NCBI RefSeq assembly: GCF_003052265.1
Contig: NZ_QANS01000002.1
Coordinates: 372,001 to 436,000, forward strand
Direction of reading: 5' to 3'
Origin: Stenotrophobium rhamnosiphilum
GTDB taxonomy: Bacteria; Pseudomonadota; Gammaproteobacteria; Nevskiales; Nevskiaceae
DNA: 64,000 nucleotides
This document shows, piece by piece, positions 57,263-64,000 of the stretch. The position numbers and the translations under genes are program-made. The notes under the pieces were generated by a model. It saw only the letters and a program-made list of their open reading frames with translations, did no database searches and was not told the DNA's origin. Positions within the stretch are counted from its first letter, which is position 1. Each line of letters starts with the position of its first letter.

Positions 57263-57915
57263 AACTAAACCGCACCTGCATGCGAGATCCGATTCGCGAC
57301 ACGCTGGTGTCGCGAATTCTGGATGGCGTATATCCAGAAGGCACGCATCTCAAAGAGCTAGCTCTGGCGCGTGAGTTCAACGTGAGCCAAGCGCCGGTGC
57401 GCGAAGCATTGCGCGAGCTAGAAGCGCTGGGCCTTGTCGAAACCGAACGCTATCGCGGAACACGCGTGCGTCATCTTGATATCGGCGAATTGCGCGAAGC
57501 CTATGAGCTGCGCCGATTGCTGGAAACAGCATCGATCAGATCAACGCCCTTTTTCAACGATAAAGATCTCACCGAACTGGATCAGCAGGTTCAACGCATT
57601 GAAGCCTTAACCCTTGCCGGTGGCGATTGCATCAATGATCTGATGGACGACGTGCTGCGCTTTCATCGCAAGCTGGTGGAGATGTCGGGCAATCGCCTGT
57701 TTCTGAAAGCTTGGGAATCGATGGCTTGGGGCGTGCGTTCGCGCATCATGGCCAAGAAAATTGGCTTTGTTACTGGCCTCAATGAATTGCGTGCTGGCGT
57801 GGTGGATTCGCTGCGCCGTGGGCAGCGTGAACAGGCCGCCGCTTTCTTGGGACAGATCACCGATCGCCTGCTCGAGAGCCTCAACGAACAAGACCGTCAG
57901 GCCAAGGTGGCCTAG
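57259..57915 (+). CDS. GntR family transcriptional regulator (FCD domain)
   Basis: 218 aa. Winged helix-turn-helix at 10-75 (DTLVSRILDGVYPEGTHLKELALAREFNVSQAPVREALRELEALGL, shown in part by its core VSQAPVREAL) and an FCD effector domain (about 80-205, YELRRLLETAS to the C-terminus). FCD-type GntR proteins bind small acids and often repress nearby genes. The start overlaps the adaptor stop by four bases, so it is the last gene of the efflux operon and probably controls it. Confidence 0.9.
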   Translation: MKLNRTCMRDPIRDTLVSRILDGVYPEGTHLKELALAREFNVSQAPVREALRELEALGLVETERYRGTRVRHLDIGELREAYELRRLLETASIRSTPFFNDKDLTELDQQVQRIEALTLAGGDCINDLMDDVLRFHRKLVEMSGNRLFLKAWESMAWGVRSRIMAKKIGFVTGLNELRAGVVDSLRRGQREQAAAFLGQITDRLLESLNEQDRQAKVA

Positions 57916-57919
57916 ATCT

Positions 57920-57938
57920 TTAAAAGCTAGGCTTTTAA
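57920..57938 (+). terminator. Small hairpin after the GntR gene
   Basis: TTAAAAGC and GCTTTTAA form an 8-bp stem with a TAG loop five bases past the stop. It is A/T-rich and lacks a T-tract, so it is only a weak terminator candidate. Confidence 0.35.
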
Positions 57939-58038
57939 CAGAGCTTTACACTGGTAAATACATTCAGGTTTGATTCAGGACTAGAGTGCTGTCATACCCT
58001 CCATAAACCGCCGTATCTGAACCCAGAGTCGAGCCCGT

Positions 58039-60279
58039 ATGGACAGCCAGCAATCTCTCATCTTCTCCTCCGCCAAACGCGGCACTGCATTTTTGCGATA
58101 TGCGCTGGTCGCCATCACGGTACTCATTACCGGCGGCGCTTCAGCACAAGATGAAGATGATCCGCCAAGCCGCATCGCGCGCTTGGCTGCGATCTCTGGC
58201 GACGTCACCTTTGCTCCTGCTGGTGATGACGATTGGAATCAAGCCAGCATCAATCGCCCACTCACCACCGGCGACCGTCTGCTCACCAATGATGGCGGCC
58301 GCGCCGCAATGGATATCGACGGCGGCGATCTGCGTATCGCCAGCAACACCGGATTCAATTTTCTAAACCTTGACGATCGCGGCACGCAGATTGAATTGAG
58401 TCGCGGCACGCTCAACTGGCGCGTCGATACGATTCGCGAAGGCCAGAACAACGAAGTCGACACACCGACTGTCGCCTTTGTGATTACGCAGCCGGGCACT
58501 TACAAAATTGTTGTGGCCGATGACGGCAGTTCCACCACCGTTTCGATTCTGCAAAACGGCGCAGGTACGGTGTACGGCGAACGCGGCACGAGTTATCCGA
58601 TTAGCGGACGCCAAGCTTGGCGCTTTACTGATTCCGAATTAAACAACATCGCAGGCATGCCACTTGCCGCCGCCGATACCTTTGATCTCTGGTGCAATGA
58701 TCGCGATTCGCGCGCAAGCAACGTCGCCGCTAACACGACTTATGTATCGCCTGATGTTGTCGGCTACAACGATCTCGCCAGCAACGGTACTTGGACCACG
58801 GTGACCGAGTACGGCAACGTTTGGTACCCGAGCGCGGTGGCGGTCGATTGGGCGCCGTATCGCTACGGTCATTGGGCCTATGTTGCGCCTTGGGGTTGGA
58901 CTTGGATCGACGACGCATCGTGGGGCTTTGCACCATTCCATTACGGTCGCTGGGTAAACGTCAGCAACCGTTGGGGTTGGGTACCAGGCCCACGACATGT
59001 ACGCCCGGTGTATTGCCCGGCAACCGTCGCTTTTGTCGGCGGCAATGGCTGGGGTGTTTCAGTGACAGCTGGCCGACCGATTGCTTGGGTACCACTGGGC
59101 CCGCGCGATGTTTACGTGCCTTGGTATCGCGGCAGCCAGCGCTACTTCTCCAACGTCAACATCCGCAACGTCACCAACATTAATCACGTGCAAGTGACCA
59201 ATGTTTATAACGATTATCGCGGTGGTCGTGCTAACAACACGCGCTACATGAATCAATCTGTGCGTGGCGGTACTACGGTTGTGACACGCGATACCTTCTC
59301 GCATGGACGCCCTGTCAGTGGCGCACAAGTGCGTGTTGATCAGAAGCAATGGGAGCGTGCACCTTCAGCACAGCGCAATGACCTGCCTTCCGGTCGCCCA
59401 GCGCTAGGCCTGCGTGCATCTTCCGGATCAGCGCGTCCGCCTTCGCAAGAATTCACGCGTCCACCGGTTTCATTCCGCAAACCGCCGCAATCATCTTTAG
59501 GCGCGCGTAATAACCCGCAGCACTCACAACCGTCATTGGGTTTAGGACGCGTAACGCCAGCAGATCGCGACAATGATCGTCGCAATAACGTGACGAATAA
59601 CCGCCCTGCAGAACGCAATGACAACAATCGTCGCGAGGATGATCCACGTTGGAATCGCGATGCGCAGCGTAATGATGGCGATGGCCGTATCGAGAGAATG
59701 CCGTCCTCACGCTTCTCGCCTTGGGGCAATAAGCGCGGTGATGAATCACCACGCACGCAACAACAAGGTGCTACGACTCAGCCAGCGCAACAAGAAACAC
59801 CTCAACGTCGCGAGAATGACTCGCGCTGGAATCGCAGCGAGCAGCGCAATGATGATCGACAAGATCGCGGCGACAACACCGTCTACATGGCCAAACCAGC
59901 TCCAGCGCCTGAGCAGCCGCAAGTGAACGAGCGTCGTGATGAAGGTTCGCGCTGGAACAACCATACCCGCCGTGACTCGGACTCCAACAACAACGCCCCG
60001 ACTCCACCTCCGGTTCAGCAACAACCCGAGCAGCGGCAGGAGCAACAGAGACATTTTGGTAACCGAGGCGGCGCAGAAAACACGCAGCGACGGGAACTAC
60101 TCAACATTCCTCAGCCAACGCCGCGCGAGCAGCCGCAGCGTGGTGCCGAGCAAAGAACGAGTCCGTTCCAACGCCCCGCTTTTGAAAACCGCGGACAGAC
60201 TCAGAATCGGCCAGCGCCACAACCGCAACGTCCGGCACCTGAGCGCAGAGAGCGTGAACCGGCTGAGCGTCCCGGCTAA
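58039..60279 (+). CDS. FecR/DUF6600 domain secreted protein with a low-complexity tail
   Basis: 746 aa. A signal peptide (cleavage near ASA, about residue 36) leads into a FecR domain (about 45-190: RLAAISGDVTF, LTTGDRLLTNDGGRAAMDI). A tryptophan/tyrosine-rich DUF6600 region follows (about 245-360: WYPSAVAVDWAPYRYGHW, WGWTWIDDASWGFAPFHYG, RWGWVPGP). The last 300 residues are rich in Arg, Asn, Gln and Pro, with three imperfect repeats around RR-acidic-RWN at about 531, 590 and 632. The function is unknown; FecR domains occur in signalling and polysaccharide- or glycan-associated proteins. No sigma factor or TonB receptor gene is nearby. Confidence 0.82.
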   Translation: MDSQQSLIFSSAKRGTAFLRYALVAITVLITGGASAQDEDDPPSRIARLAAISGDVTFAPAGDDDWNQASINRPLTTGDRLLTNDGGRAAMDIDGGDLRIASNTGFNFLNLDDRGTQIELSRGTLNWRVDTIREGQNNEVDTPTVAFVITQPGTYKIVVADDGSSTTVSILQNGAGTVYGERGTSYPISGRQAWRFTDSELNNIAGMPLAAADTFDLWCNDRDSRASNVAANTTYVSPDVVGYNDLASNGTWTTVTEYGNVWYPSAVAVDWAPYRYGHWAYVAPWGWTWIDDASWGFAPFHYGRWVNVSNRWGWVPGPRHVRPVYCPATVAFVGGNGWGVSVTAGRPIAWVPLGPRDVYVPWYRGSQRYFSNVNIRNVTNINHVQVTNVYNDYRGGRANNTRYMNQSVRGGTTVVTRDTFSHGRPVSGAQVRVDQKQWERAPSAQRNDLPSGRPALGLRASSGSARPPSQEFTRPPVSFRKPPQSSLGARNNPQHSQPSLGLGRVTPADRDNDRRNNVTNNRPAERNDNNRREDDPRWNRDAQRNDGDGRIERMPSSRFSPWGNKRGDESPRTQQQGATTQPAQQETPQRRENDSRWNRSEQRNDDRQDRGDNTVYMAKPAPAPEQPQVNERRDEGSRWNNHTRRDSDSNNNAPTPPPVQQQPEQRQEQQRHFGNRGGAENTQRRELLNIPQPTPREQPQRGAEQRTSPFQRPAFENRGQTQNRPAPQPQRPAPERREREPAERPG

Positions 60280-60307
60280 ACCACAACAACAGTTAAGGCG
60301 TACCCCG

Positions 60308-60348
60308 CGCCACTGAGTCTGCCCTCGGCACTCAGTGGCGTTTTTTTT
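60308..60348 (+). terminator. Terminator of the FecR/DUF6600 gene
   Basis: CGCCACTGAGT (60308-60318) and ACTCAGTGGCG (60330-60340) form an 11-bp stem followed by eight T residues. Confidence 0.93.
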
Positions 60349-60503
60349 GGGCCAAAGCCGCTTTATTCATAAAAAAATGCCGTAAAACCTAACGGCGACT
60401 TACACTGTGTTTGAAATCTCAGGGGAGCTTTGAGAGAAATTGCGAACCAACTCCTAAAGTTGGAACAATTCATGCTTTAGATGATGTAGTTCGACGCCAC
60501 CAA

Positions 60504-62228
60504 ATGATGGATTTTGTAAACCAAATACTGTTTGCCGCTGGCCTGTTATTTCTGGTCAGCATCCTCGCGACCGTGATTACCCCACGGTTGGGCGTACCGC
60601 TGCTGTTCGTGTTTATCATCATCGGCATGATCGCGGGCGAAGATGGCCCCGGCAATATTCACTTTGCTGATTTCAGACTCACCAATCTCGCCGGTACTGC
60701 CGCCCTTGCAGTAATTTTGTTCGACGGCGGCATGCGCACATCTTTCAAAACTTTCCGCGTGGGGCTCGGCCCCGCGCTGAGTCTTGCCACGGTTGGCGTA
60801 CTCATCACGATGTTGGTGGTCGGCTGGCTCAGCAGCGTCGTGCTGGATTTGCCACTGGCACAAGGCATGTTGCTTGGCGCAATTGTCAGCTCGACAGACG
60901 CAGCTGCAGTGTTCTCACTGCTCAGCAATCGCACGGTCTCGCTCAATTCGCGCGTCACGTCGGTGCTTGAGATTGAATCTGGCACCAATGATCCGATGGC
61001 CGTGTTCCTCACGCTCGGCGTTATCGCTTATCTGCAATCGCCAGACACTTTCACCGCACAGCAATTTCTGTTTTTGTTGGTTGAGCACATGGGCATTGGC
61101 GGCGTGCTCGGTCTGGCGGGCGGCTGGTTACTGGCGCGTGCACTCAATCGTCTGCAACTCAATGAATCGCTGTATCCAGTGTTTGCACTGTTCAGCTGCT
61201 TCTTGCTGTTTGGTCTCACCGCGCTCTTAGGCGGCAGCGGATTTTTGGCGGTATATCTCGCTGGCCTTCTCGTTGGCAACCGTAAAGTGCGTGCACTCGC
61301 CAGTATTCGTCGCTTCCACGATGGCATCGCGTGGATGGCGCAAATCGGCATGTTCTTGATCCTGGGTCTGCTTGTGAGCCCTCACAAGTTGTTAACCATT
61401 GCACTGCCAGCACTTTTAATTGGTCTGGTTCTGATCCTCGCCGCGCGACCACTTGCCGTTGTGATCAGCCTGCTGCCATTTCGTTTCCCTTGGCGCGAGC
61501 AAGCCTTTATCTCGTGGGTGGGATTGCGTGGTTCTGTGCCAATTGTATTGGCCACATTCCCGTGGATCGCCGGCATCGAAAACGCCGGGCTGATCTTCAA
61601 CATCGCCTTCTTCATCGTATTGGTATCGCTACTGTTGCAAGGCTGGAGCGTGCCGCTCGCTGCGCAAATGTTGAAGCTATACATCCCGCGCACCGGCGCA
61701 CGCGTCAAGCGTTTGGAAGTCGATCTACCGGGTCAGAGCGGTTACGAAATTGTCAGCTACAAACTGCCCGTCGACAGTTCGCATATTGGCCGTCGCCCGA
61801 AAGAGCTACCGATCCGCGATCACTCGCGCATCATCGCCGTTACTCGCAGTGGCCACTTGCTGTCGTATCGCGAATGGGGCGTGCTGCAAGCGGGCGACTT
61901 TGTCTCGCTGCTCGTTGCTGAAACTGATCTGGAACGTCTCGACACCGTCTTCAAAGCCAAGCGCCAACGCGCTGATGCTGCTGCCAGTCGCCAATTCTTT
62001 GGTGAGTTCGAAATCTCACTCGAAGCCGCAGCAAAAGATCTGGCCGAGAGTTATGGCGTCAAGCTTCCAGAAAGCACGGCCGAGTTCAATGTGGGCCAAC
62101 TCGTTCTCAAATTCCTGCCACGTCCAGTAGTGGGCGATCGCCTGCGCCTTGGCCACATCGAACTTGTGGTTCGCAGGATGGAAGGCGGCGAGTTGCGCGA
62201 GATTGGTGTGCGTTTACCTCGCGAGTAA
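60504..62228 (+). CDS. CPA1-type K+/H+ or Na+/H+ antiporter (NhaP2/CvrA-like)
   Basis: 574 aa. About 12 membrane helices (up to about residue 390) with the ion-binding Asp motif SSTDAAAVFS and IESGTNDPMAVF, then a cytoplasmic region with a TrkA_C-like domain (SYKLPVDSSHIGRRPKELPIRD) and a CorC/HlyC-type C-terminal domain. The length and layout match NhaP2/CvrA potassium/proton antiporters, which protect cells from potassium loss or overload. ATG at 60504 (or 60507) begins just before the first helix; an in-frame TTG opening from 60411 is not protein-like. The 155-base leader holds a small CCAACT/AGTTGG hairpin of unknown meaning. Confidence 0.88.
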   Translation: MMDFVNQILFAAGLLFLVSILATVITPRLGVPLLFVFIIIGMIAGEDGPGNIHFADFRLTNLAGTAALAVILFDGGMRTSFKTFRVGLGPALSLATVGVLITMLVVGWLSSVVLDLPLAQGMLLGAIVSSTDAAAVFSLLSNRTVSLNSRVTSVLEIESGTNDPMAVFLTLGVIAYLQSPDTFTAQQFLFLLVEHMGIGGVLGLAGGWLLARALNRLQLNESLYPVFALFSCFLLFGLTALLGGSGFLAVYLAGLLVGNRKVRALASIRRFHDGIAWMAQIGMFLILGLLVSPHKLLTIALPALLIGLVLILAARPLAVVISLLPFRFPWREQAFISWVGLRGSVPIVLATFPWIAGIENAGLIFNIAFFIVLVSLLLQGWSVPLAAQMLKLYIPRTGARVKRLEVDLPGQSGYEIVSYKLPVDSSHIGRRPKELPIRDHSRIIAVTRSGHLLSYREWGVLQAGDFVSLLVAETDLERLDTVFKAKRQRADAAASRQFFGEFEISLEAAAKDLAESYGVKLPESTAEFNVGQLVLKFLPRPVVGDRLRLGHIELVVRRMEGGELREIGVRLPRE

Positions 62229-62241
62229 AAGCCAAGTAAAT

Positions 62242-62293
62242 GTAGGGCGGGAGCATCCCGCCTTTCGCGGAAGGCGGGATGCTCCCGCCCTAC
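62242..62293. repeat. REPIN-like element with GTAG heads (GGCGGGA type)
   Basis: Two perfect 23-base inverted arms (62242-62264 and 62271-62293) around a six-base loop. Each arm starts (or ends) with GTAG/CTAC and contains its own palindrome GGCGGGA-nnn-TCCCGCC, i.e. two REPs head to head. The GTAG tag is shared with the element at 29603-29670 but the palindrome differs, so it belongs to another REP subfamily. It lies in the 110-base gap between the antiporter and ABC genes. Confidence 0.85.
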
Positions 62294-62338
62294 GACTCTA
62301 GGTTGAGGCTTCGTCCCGGCAGCCAGTTACAATGCGAT

Positions 62339-63217
62339 ATGCCAGACATCCTCACCGTCCGTAATCTCAAAAAACACTTCCCCAAAGTTCAGGCCGTTAA
62401 TGGCGTGAGCTTTGAGGTGGCCGAAGGTAGTTGCTTTGGTTTGCTCGGCCCCAACGGCGCGGGCAAGAGCACTACGGTTGAAATGCTCGAAGGCATTCTC
62501 AAACCCAGCTCAGGTGAAATTCTGTTTCGTGGCGAGCCTATTGGTCCGCGTTATCGCGAACGTGTCGGCATCCAGTTTCAAACGACGGCGCTGCAAGATT
62601 TCCTCACTGTAAAAGAAAACCTACGCTTCTTTCATTCGCTGTATGAGCAAGGCCCGAGCATTGAAGAGTTAGTCGAGACCTGCCATCTCGGCGAGTTCAT
62701 GGATCGCGACAGTCGCAAGCTCTCAGGTGGTCAGCGCCAACGACTGCTTCTCGCAATCGCACTGGTCAATGATCCTGATCTGTTATTTCTCGATGAGCCC
62801 ACGACCGGCCTTGATCCTCAAGCCCGTCGCAATTTTTGGGAACTCGTACAGTCGATCAAAGCACGCGGCAAAACGATTGTGCTGACGACGCACTACATGG
62901 AAGAGGCTTACCTGCTATGCGATGAAATCGCGATCATGGACCACGGCCACATCATTGCGCGCGGCACACCGAATCGTTTGCTGGCTGAGCATTTCAATGA
63001 CAGCGTGCTAGAAATTCCTTCCGCTGAACTGAATGGACAGGCTTCCGCACTGGGCTTCACAGTCCGCCGCGAAGCGGCAGAACTGATGACAGCCGATGTG
63101 AATGACTCCGTGCGCAAGTTACTCGATGCTGGCGTGTCACTGACTCATCTCAAGATTCGACCGCGCACACTGGAAGATTTATTTATCCGACTCACCGGCC
63201 GAGAGATGCGCTCATGA
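62339..63217 (+). CDS. ABC transporter ATP-binding protein (ABC-2 exporter type)
   Basis: 292 aa. Walker A GPNGAGKST at 37-45, signature LSGGQ at 128-132, Walker B LLFLDEP ending at 154, and an H-loop His in LTTHYMEEA. The C-terminal extension after about 220 is typical of drug- or polysaccharide-type ABC-2 exporters (DrrA/NodI group). The start follows a REPIN; the stop overlaps the permease start by four bases. An in-frame opening from 62279 lies in the repeat and is not used. Confidence 0.9.
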   Translation: MPDILTVRNLKKHFPKVQAVNGVSFEVAEGSCFGLLGPNGAGKSTTVEMLEGILKPSSGEILFRGEPIGPRYRERVGIQFQTTALQDFLTVKENLRFFHSLYEQGPSIEELVETCHLGEFMDRDSRKLSGGQRQRLLLAIALVNDPDLLFLDEPTTGLDPQARRNFWELVQSIKARGKTIVLTTHYMEEAYLLCDEIAIMDHGHIIARGTPNRLLAEHFNDSVLEIPSAELNGQASALGFTVRREAAELMTADVNDSVRKLLDAGVSLTHLKIRPRTLEDLFIRLTGREMRS

Positions 63218-64000
63218 AACGTTTATGGGCAATGACACTCGCACGCTCGCTGGAATTCCTGCGTGACACCTCCGCACTCGGTTGGAATCTGATTTTCCCA
63301 CTGGTGATGGTCGCTGGCATGGCGCTGATTTTTTCCGGCCCAGGCCAACCGCTATTCAAAGCCGCAGTGATTGCGCCAGCAGGCGCAGCACTGGATGCCA
63401 AGCTACATCCCTTTCTCGCCACACCACATGTGCAGTTCTACGCTGAAACCAGCGTTGAAGAAGCCTTGCCAAAAGTGCAGCGCCATCGCATCGACATGCT
63501 GATCGATCTGCGCACGACTCCGGGCAAATACTGGGTCAACGATCAATCGCCGAAAGGCACAACGTTAGAGCGCGTATTGGCTGGTACAGCCGGCCCCAAG
63601 TTAGAACGCGAGATCGCCAGCGGCGCACAGATTCGCTATGTCGACTGGGTTGTTCCCGGCGTACTCGGCATGAACATCATGTTCTCCTGCCTGTTCGGCA
63701 TCGGCTACGTCATCGTCCGTTACCGCAAGTCCGGCTATCTCAAACGCCTCAACGCCACACCGCTGCGCGCGATTGAATTCATCACCGCCCAGCTGATCTC
63801 ACGCCTCGCCTTGATCATGCTCATCACAGTCGTTGTATTTACAGGCACCAATCTGTTCCTGCACTTTCGCATGGAAGGCTCTTACTTGAATCTGTTCTTG
63901 GTCGCGCTAATCGGCGCCATCTCCATGATCGCGATGGGCCTCACCGTTTCTGCACGCGTCACCAGTGAAGAACTCGCAGGCGGCCTGCTCAACCTGATCT
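63214..64000 (+). CDS. ABC-2 type permease, N-terminal part (runs off the right edge)
   Basis: 262 codons are visible and the frame is open to the window end. The layout fits an ABC-2 permease: first membrane helix near 23-42 (LGWNLIFPLVMVAGMALIFSG), a soluble extracytoplasmic stretch (about 43-145), then a block of membrane helices from about 148 (VPGVLGMNIMFSCLFGIGYVIV) and the conserved RYRKSGYLKRLNATPLRAIEF cytoplasmic loop. Together with the overlapping ATPase gene it forms a two-component exporter; the cargo is unknown. Confidence 0.88.
   Translation, partial: MKRLWAMTLARSLEFLRDTSALGWNLIFPLVMVAGMALIFSGPGQPLFKAAVIAPAGAALDAKLHPFLATPHVQFYAETSVEEALPKVQRHRIDMLIDLRTTPGKYWVNDQSPKGTTLERVLAGTAGPKLEREIASGAQIRYVDWVVPGVLGMNIMFSCLFGIGYVIVRYRKSGYLKRLNATPLRAIEFITAQLISRLALIMLITVVVFTGTNLFLHFRMEGSYLNLFLVALIGAISMIAMGLTVSARVTSEELAGGLLNLI

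Noticed and set aside
57259-57915. Possible TetR repressor of the efflux operon
   Set aside because: The N-terminal winged helix with VSQAPVREAL and the all-helical FCD-type C-terminus fit GntR, not TetR.

Overview
The window is a stretch of a Gram-negative gammaproteobacterial chromosome of moderate GC content, dominated by housekeeping genes. The gene order uppS-cdsA-dxr-rseP-bamA-skp-lpxD-fabZ-lpxA-lpxB-rnhB-dnaE-accA-(gap)-tilS, preceded by rpsB-tsf-pyrH-frr and divergent from map-glnD-dapD, is the classical gammaproteobacterial envelope/replication cluster. Several traits point toward the Xanthomonadales/Nevskiales side of the class. These are a DnaE with an extended PHP domain, a class I dihydroorotase, a type II DAHP synthase, a eukaryote-type class I aldolase, and DUF1329 and DUF2505 proteins. 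This placement is an inference from remembered family distributions, not a phylogeny.

Layout. 1-567: 5' part of tilS (minus). 568-1441: a gene-free stretch holding two inverted, diverged copies of a ~300-bp structured repeat, a short palindromic repeat and the accA terminator. 1442-17349: a tightly packed minus-strand block for fatty acid initiation, replication, lipid A and outer-membrane biogenesis, isoprenoids, phospholipid and undecaprenyl diphosphate. 17356-20739: frr, pyrH, tsf and rpsB (minus), with an rpsB promoter, a structured leader and an rpsB/tsf attenuator-like hairpin. 20922-25276: map-glnD-dapD (plus) ending in a strong terminator. 25312-29601: an LtaS/OpgB-like sulfatase, dapE and a YheT-like hydrolase (plus). 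29602-31576: a REPIN, an SDR and class I aldolase (minus). 31795-32034: divergent tRNA-Ser(UGA) and tRNA-Thr(CGU).

32153-39757: a large AsmA-like DUF748 protein, dihydroorotase, and Lon behind a sigma-32-like promoter. 39832-49896: a mixture of small transcription units (methyltransferase, ZIP-like transporter, a small orphan, DAHP synthase, mutS, DUF2505, DUF1329, an ABC1 kinase and a conserved small protein). 49984-52695: a LuxR-type regulator and a secreted alpha/beta hydrolase with a GlyGly-CTERM-like tail. 52809-57915: an RND efflux operon (pump, adaptor, GntR regulator) whose promoter carries a palindrome between the -35 and -10 boxes. 58039-64000: a FecR/DUF6600 protein, a CPA1 antiporter, a second REPIN and an ABC exporter that runs off the window.

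How it works together. Most of the left half builds the cell envelope: LpxA, LpxD and LpxB with FabZ make lipid A. BamA, Skp and RseP assemble and monitor the outer membrane. Dxr, UppS and CdsA supply isoprenoid and phospholipid precursors, and DapD and DapE make diaminopimelate for peptidoglycan. The most unusual non-genic signal is the pair of structured repeats at 602-896 and 1029-1331. Several of their hairpins keep pairing although both arms have changed between copies, which is the signature of selection on structure.
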